Shown here: in pieces, positions 5,251-7,829 of the stretch
How positions within the stretch are numbered: the stretch's first letter is position 1
How the letters are laid out: each line of letters starts with the position of its first letter
Origin: Desulfobulbaceae bacterium
GTDB lineage: Bacteria; Desulfobacterota; Desulfobulbia; Desulfobulbales; Desulfocapsaceae
Assembly: GCA_030632405.1 (NCBI GenBank)
Contig: DAOVUU010000103.1
Coordinates: 1-7,829, forward strand
DNA: 7,829 nucleotides
Reading direction: 5' to 3'
Program-made: the position numbers and the translations under genes
Notes under the pieces: generated by a model
Seen by the model: only the letters and a program-made list of their open reading frames with translations
Told to the model about the DNA's origin: nothing
The model's database searches: none

Positions 5251-5700
5251 TTAACTGGATATTGCCAGGCTGCTACGGGTTTCCTGTTGATTATTTATTG
5301 ATGCAGATGCAGCCACACCCATCTCTTTTCTGCTGATAGTCACTGCCTCACCCCACGTCTCACGTAAATCCATCAGCAGTTTTTCAACATTTCTTAATTT
5401 TTCCACATCATTCTGCAGATTCGCGCTAATCAGTTCACGCAACATGAATTCGTATAGTGCATCAAGATCCTCAGCAATATGTCCACCGATCTCACGGTCA
5501 AGTGAATTAGAAAACTCAGAAATGATAGCCATAGTTTTTGAGATACCAGAACTCTTGAGTTCAGGCTGGTTTTCTTCTATTCCGGCAATAGCCCGCCTGG
5601 TAAACCGAATTGCCCCGTCGTACAACATCAGGAGAATCTGTTCAGGAGAAGCGGTATGGACCTGGTTCTGCTGGTACTGGTTCATATTATATGTATTCAT
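5251..5700 (-). CDS. fliS: Flagellin export chaperone FliS
   Basis: A 149-residue cytoplasmic helical protein. The N-terminal signature YQQNQVHTASPEQILLMLYDGAIRFTRRA (9-37) is diagnostic. The following helices include ALYEFMLRELISANLQND and a conserved-position tryptophan in LRETWGEA. Residues after about 130 are a polar tail. FliS binds the disordered C-terminus of flagellin, prevents premature polymerisation and hands it to the export gate; in Bacillus-type systems it also influences the FliW-flagellin balance. Its ATG shares one base with the fliD stop (TAATG), so it is coupled to fliD. A second in-frame ATG five codons later lacks a ribosome site. No fliT follows; fliS is the last gene on this strand before the convergent fliW. 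Confidence 0.96.
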   Translation of the reverse strand: MNTYNMNQYQQNQVHTASPEQILLMLYDGAIRFTRRAIAGIEENQPELKSSGISKTMAIISEFSNSLDREIGGHIAEDLDALYEFMLRELISANLQNDVEKLRNVEKLLMDLRETWGEAVTISRKEMGVAASASINNQQETRSSLAISS

Positions 5701-7142
5701 TATTTATTATTCCCACTGCTGAGGTTTGAGAGCATGTCCATCTGTTGGGTCAGGTAGTCGCCCTGAGCGTTCAGGCTACTGATCAGAAGTTCCATGGCGT
5801 TGAACTCGGCCCGGATACGCTCTTCTATTTTGGCAATAAGTGGTTCTTTCTGTGAAATTTGATTATCAAGCCGCCTTACCGCATCATCATATCGGTCCTG
5901 TTTTGCAGCATACATTCCATCTGCTGCTGATGTGATGCCAACCAGATAAGAATTGAATTTTTTCATCACGCCATCAACAGAATCTTCACCGGCCAGCAGT
6001 TTCACAACATCTTCAAACTTTGATTCCAGCGCTGAATCCATTTTAGCATTATTTTGCAGCAGGGTACCGTCCATCTGTGTTGTAATACCGATTTCGGCGA
6101 GAATCTGCAGCGATCCGCTACTGCCAACTGCATCCGACAACATCGATTGCATGCTTCTTTTGATGCTATTTATAGTCGCATCGCCTCTCAGATATTCACT
6201 CAGAGATTCTTCTTCGTCTGTATCACCATCCGATGCTGCTTCTGAAGTTTCAGCAATTTCTCTATACCCTGAACTAATCCACTCCATAATCGAGTTATAA
6301 CTCGTTACAAAAGTTGAGAGTTTTTCTTTCAGACTCTCAGGATCCGATTCAACATTCAAGGTGCTGGTTGCATACACAGCCGGAGTCTCACCTACGGCCG
6401 GGGTAATTATTTCGCTTTCTTTATTAAGGTTTATGGTAACACCTGCAATCACACCGGAAAGAGTATTTGTGTTGCTCACAACCTCAATTCCATCAATATA
6501 GGCTATTGCCTGTTGTGCACTTCGAACCTCAGTGGTCGCAAAAGCGATTGGATTACTGTCTTCGTCAGTGAGGTTGGGGGTGATGATAAAACTTGTGGAG
6601 GCATCTTTCCCAGTAAAGACTAAATGATAATTATTTGATTCATTGCCATCGTTAATAATCGAAGCAGAAACTCCGGTCTCTTCAGATATTGCATTAATCG
6701 AATCCTTCAAGCCCTGAAGAGAGTTATTGCTGCTGTCGACAGTGATAACCTGACCGCCAATGGAGAAGGTACCCGTCCCGAAAACACTGTCACTTTCTGA
6801 GCTGAATCCGTCGGTGACATTCTTCTGCACCTGGGCGAGCTGTGCCACGGCAATGTCATAACTACCGGTAGCAGCACCACTTGAAGAGCCGGTAACCGAT
6901 TCTTCTGAGCTCATCCGTACACGTGTAGTTCGGACCTCACTGGTAATATTAAGGCTACCGGCGGCTTTGCGGAGAGCTTCTAATTTCTCATCAAACTGCT
7001 CATATGCCTTAAGGCGTAGAGTTTCATAATCCTTTTCGGCCTCAAGCCTATCAAGGGGTCTACGCTCGATTGCCATGAGGCCGGCAACGATCTCTTCTGT
7101 GGGCAGACCTGTGGCGAGGCCACCAAAACTTATCTCTGCCAT
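5700..7142 (-). CDS. fliD: Flagellar filament cap protein FliD (hook-associated protein 2)
   Basis: A 480-residue protein, within the usual range. The N-terminal FliD domain begins FGGLATGLPTEEIVAGLMAIERRPLDRLE and runs to about residue 105. The C-terminal FliD domain covers about 210-470, with LKEKLSTFVTSYNSIMEWI, then SEYLRGDATINSIKRSMQSML, and ends with a coiled-coil region (425-471) containing EFNAMELLISSLNAQGDYLTQQM. A short acidic insert (DGDTDEEE) lies before the SEYLRGD motif. FliD is exported and forms the cap under which flagellin subunits fold at the filament tip. GAGGAG seven bases before the ATG is a good ribosome site. It lies 58 bases after flaG with no clear promoter or terminator between, so flaG-fliD-fliS are probably one transcript. 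Confidence 0.96.
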   Translation of the reverse strand: MAEISFGGLATGLPTEEIVAGLMAIERRPLDRLEAEKDYETLRLKAYEQFDEKLEALRKAAGSLNITSEVRTTRVRMSSEESVTGSSSGAATGSYDIAVAQLAQVQKNVTDGFSSESDSVFGTGTFSIGGQVITVDSSNNSLQGLKDSINAISEETGVSASIINDGNESNNYHLVFTGKDASTSFIITPNLTDEDSNPIAFATTEVRSAQQAIAYIDGIEVVSNTNTLSGVIAGVTINLNKESEIITPAVGETPAVYATSTLNVESDPESLKEKLSTFVTSYNSIMEWISSGYREIAETSEAASDGDTDEEESLSEYLRGDATINSIKRSMQSMLSDAVGSSGSLQILAEIGITTQMDGTLLQNNAKMDSALESKFEDVVKLLAGEDSVDGVMKKFNSYLVGITSAADGMYAAKQDRYDDAVRRLDNQISQKEPLIAKIEERIRAEFNAMELLISSLNAQGDYLTQQMDMLSNLSSGNNK

Positions 7143-7200
7143 AACGTACTCCTCAGCTTTTATGGAGCTCTAACTAGCAATAATGCATTGATATAGTAAC

Positions 7201-7560
7201 TTAACTGGTAGTATCAACAAGGATTCCACGAAGTTCAGTCAAACTGGCTATCACGCCTAGAATTTCTTCTGCGGGAATCTGTCTGATAACTTCATCCGTC
7301 TCGATATCCACTACCTTGACAACCAGTTGATTAAATTCCTGGTTATTTTCAAAACGAACACTATAGAGACCATTTTCTGTAAGAGATTTTATCTGACCTA
7401 GGATTTCTTCTGGTTGTACACCTTTCGTATTTGATGTACCACTTTCCAAAAGATCCGACTGTTCTTTCTCGATTGGGCGCCCACCGAGATCTACACTTTC
7501 AGCAGCTTTTGGCAGCTGCTGCGTTGTTGTTCCAGTACTGGTAAATGCTTCAACTTGCAT
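7201..7560 (-). CDS. flaG: FlaG-family filament-associated protein
   Basis: A 119-residue protein. The first 45 residues are polar and low-complexity, as is usual for the family. The C-terminal FlaG domain is clear: GLYSVRFENNQEFNQLVVKVVDIETDEVIRQIP-type strand pattern at 64-96, then PAEEILGVIASLTELRGILVD at 96-116. The 'VKVVD.ET.EVIRQIP.EE' core is the family hallmark. FlaG is found next to flagellin and fliD in many flagellates, and loss in some species alters filament length; its biochemical job is not settled. A near-perfect ribosome site (AGGAGG) lies five bases before ATG. It sits between flagellin and the cap gene, as in Bacillus (yvyC), Vibrio and Campylobacter. Confidence 0.94.
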   Translation of the reverse strand: MQVEAFTSTGTTTQQLPKAAESVDLGGRPIEKEQSDLLESGTSNTKGVQPEEILGQIKSLTENGLYSVRFENNQEFNQLVVKVVDIETDEVIRQIPAEEILGVIASLTELRGILVDTTS

Positions 7561-7565
7561 GTTAT

Positions 7566-7571
7566 CCTCCT
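7566..7571 (-). promoter_or_regulatory. Strong flaG ribosome binding site with adjoining GGA motifs
   Basis: On the - strand TAGGAGGATAAC precedes the flaG ATG, with AGGAGG five bases away. Two overlapping GGA motifs sit on the ribosome site, the general pattern recognised by CsrA, which is encoded in this window. CsrA control of flaG is a guess, since any strong ribosome site contains GGA. Confidence 0.6.
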
Positions 7572-7574
7572 ACC

Positions 7575-7601
7575 TGATCGTCCTGTTTGAAGACGGATTT
7601 A
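7575..7601 (-). promoter_or_regulatory. Weak sigma-28-like match upstream of flaG
   Basis: Read on the - strand, TAAA (7601-7598), 15 bases, then GACGATCA (7582-7575) fits the FliA layout TAAA-N15-GCCGATAA with 6 of 8 matches in the second box and exact spacing. Against it: the predicted transcript would start around 7568, inside the flaG ribosome site. It may be chance, or flaG may be read mainly from the fliC promoter past an imperfect terminator. Confidence 0.25.
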
Positions 7602-7637
7602 AGAATAATGCTGGGGGCTGAAACTTCCAACCCCCAG
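7601..7637 (-). terminator. Intrinsic terminator of fliC
   Basis: On the - strand CTGGGGGTTG pairs with CAGCCCCCAG (10 bp including one G-U wobble) around a 7-base loop, followed by the T-rich CATTATTCTT. It starts 15 bases after the fliC stop. The wobble pair works only in the - strand RNA (it is a C-A mismatch on the + strand), so the direction is clear. It likely isolates abundant fliC mRNA from flaG-fliD-fliS. Confidence 0.8.
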
Positions 7638-7651
7638 GTTAAATGAAATGA

Positions 7652-7829
7652 TTAGGCTAAGAGAGACAGGGCAAGTTGCGGCATCTGGTTGGCCTGTGCA
7701 AGAATTGAAACACCGGCCTGCTGCAGAATGTTACTCCTGGTCATAGCCGAGGTTTCCATTGCTATATCTGCATCCAGGATCCTCGAACGTGCCGCAGAAA
7801 GATTTTCAGCAACATTATTCAGGTTGGCA
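7652..7829 (-). CDS. fliC: Flagellin, C-terminal end only
   Basis: Read on the - strand from the window edge, the frame is open for 58 codons and stops with TAA at 7652-7654. The peptide is the classic flagellin C-terminal D1/D0 region: [20 protein letters not shown], then [20 protein letters not shown], then [16 protein letters not shown]. The 'RSRI.DAD.A.E....T...IL.QA..S.LAQAN' series is diagnostic. This helix packs in the filament core and is the part bound by FliS and by FliW in other species. The 5' part, promoter and leader (where CsrA would act) lie outside the window. No internal damage is visible. Confidence 0.97.
   Translation of the reverse strand, partial: ANLNNVAENLSAARSRILDADIAMETSAMTRSNILQQAGVSILAQANQMPQLALSLLA

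Noticed and set aside
5444..6300. Long + strand frames (5444-5722, 5953-6300) opposite fliS and fliD
   Set aside because: Serine/proline-rich shadow frames lying antisense to well-recognised genes, with no ribosome site or family resemblance.

Overview
The window is a late flagellar gene region, almost entirely filament and hook-filament-junction genes plus their checkpoint regulators. Moderate GC content, a stand-alone rod-binding FlgJ domain, a flgJ / unknown gene / flgM / flgN / flgK / flgL / csrA / fliW order and a spread-out palindrome of the 'ATTCCC-N8-GGGAAT' type suggest a Gram-negative, probably a Desulfobacterota (deltaproteobacterial) sulfate-reducer-like organism. That placement is an inference from gene style, not from a marker gene.

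Layout. On the + strand: the 3' end of flgJ (1-221); a well-matched sigma-28 (FliA) promoter (267-294); then a tightly packed operon of a DUF5610-like gene of unknown function (372-947), flgM (962-1249), flgN (1251-1604), flgK (1606-3054) and flgL (3076-4080). A 323-bp gap (4081-4403) has no gene. It holds a triple 9-bp tandem repeat and a MITE-like nested palindrome with imperfect terminal inverted repeats and an 8-bp flanking direct repeat. csrA (4404-4646) and fliW (4643-5065) follow, overlapping by 4 bp. On the - strand, convergent with this block, lie fliC (only its last 58 codons, 7652-7829), flaG (7201-7560), fliD (5700-7142) and fliS (5251-5700). A clear hairpin terminator separates fliC from flaG, and fliD/fliS share one base (TAATG).

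How the genes work together. FlgJ serves rod assembly. FlgM holds sigma-28 until the hook is finished. FlgN chaperones FlgK and FlgL, the junction proteins. FliD caps the filament, FliS chaperones flagellin, FlaG is a filament-length-associated protein, and FliC is the filament. CsrA and FliW should form a partner switch with flagellin that sets flagellin translation, and all three components are encoded here. The content closely matches the flgM-flgN-flgK-flgL-fliW-csrA-hag / flaG-fliD-fliS region of Bacillus, although csrA and fliW are swapped and the filament genes are inverted.

The least explained parts are the conserved unknown gene that leads the sigma-28 operon and the repeat island between flgL and csrA. 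No defence system, CRISPR array, RNA gene or intact transposase gene is visible.
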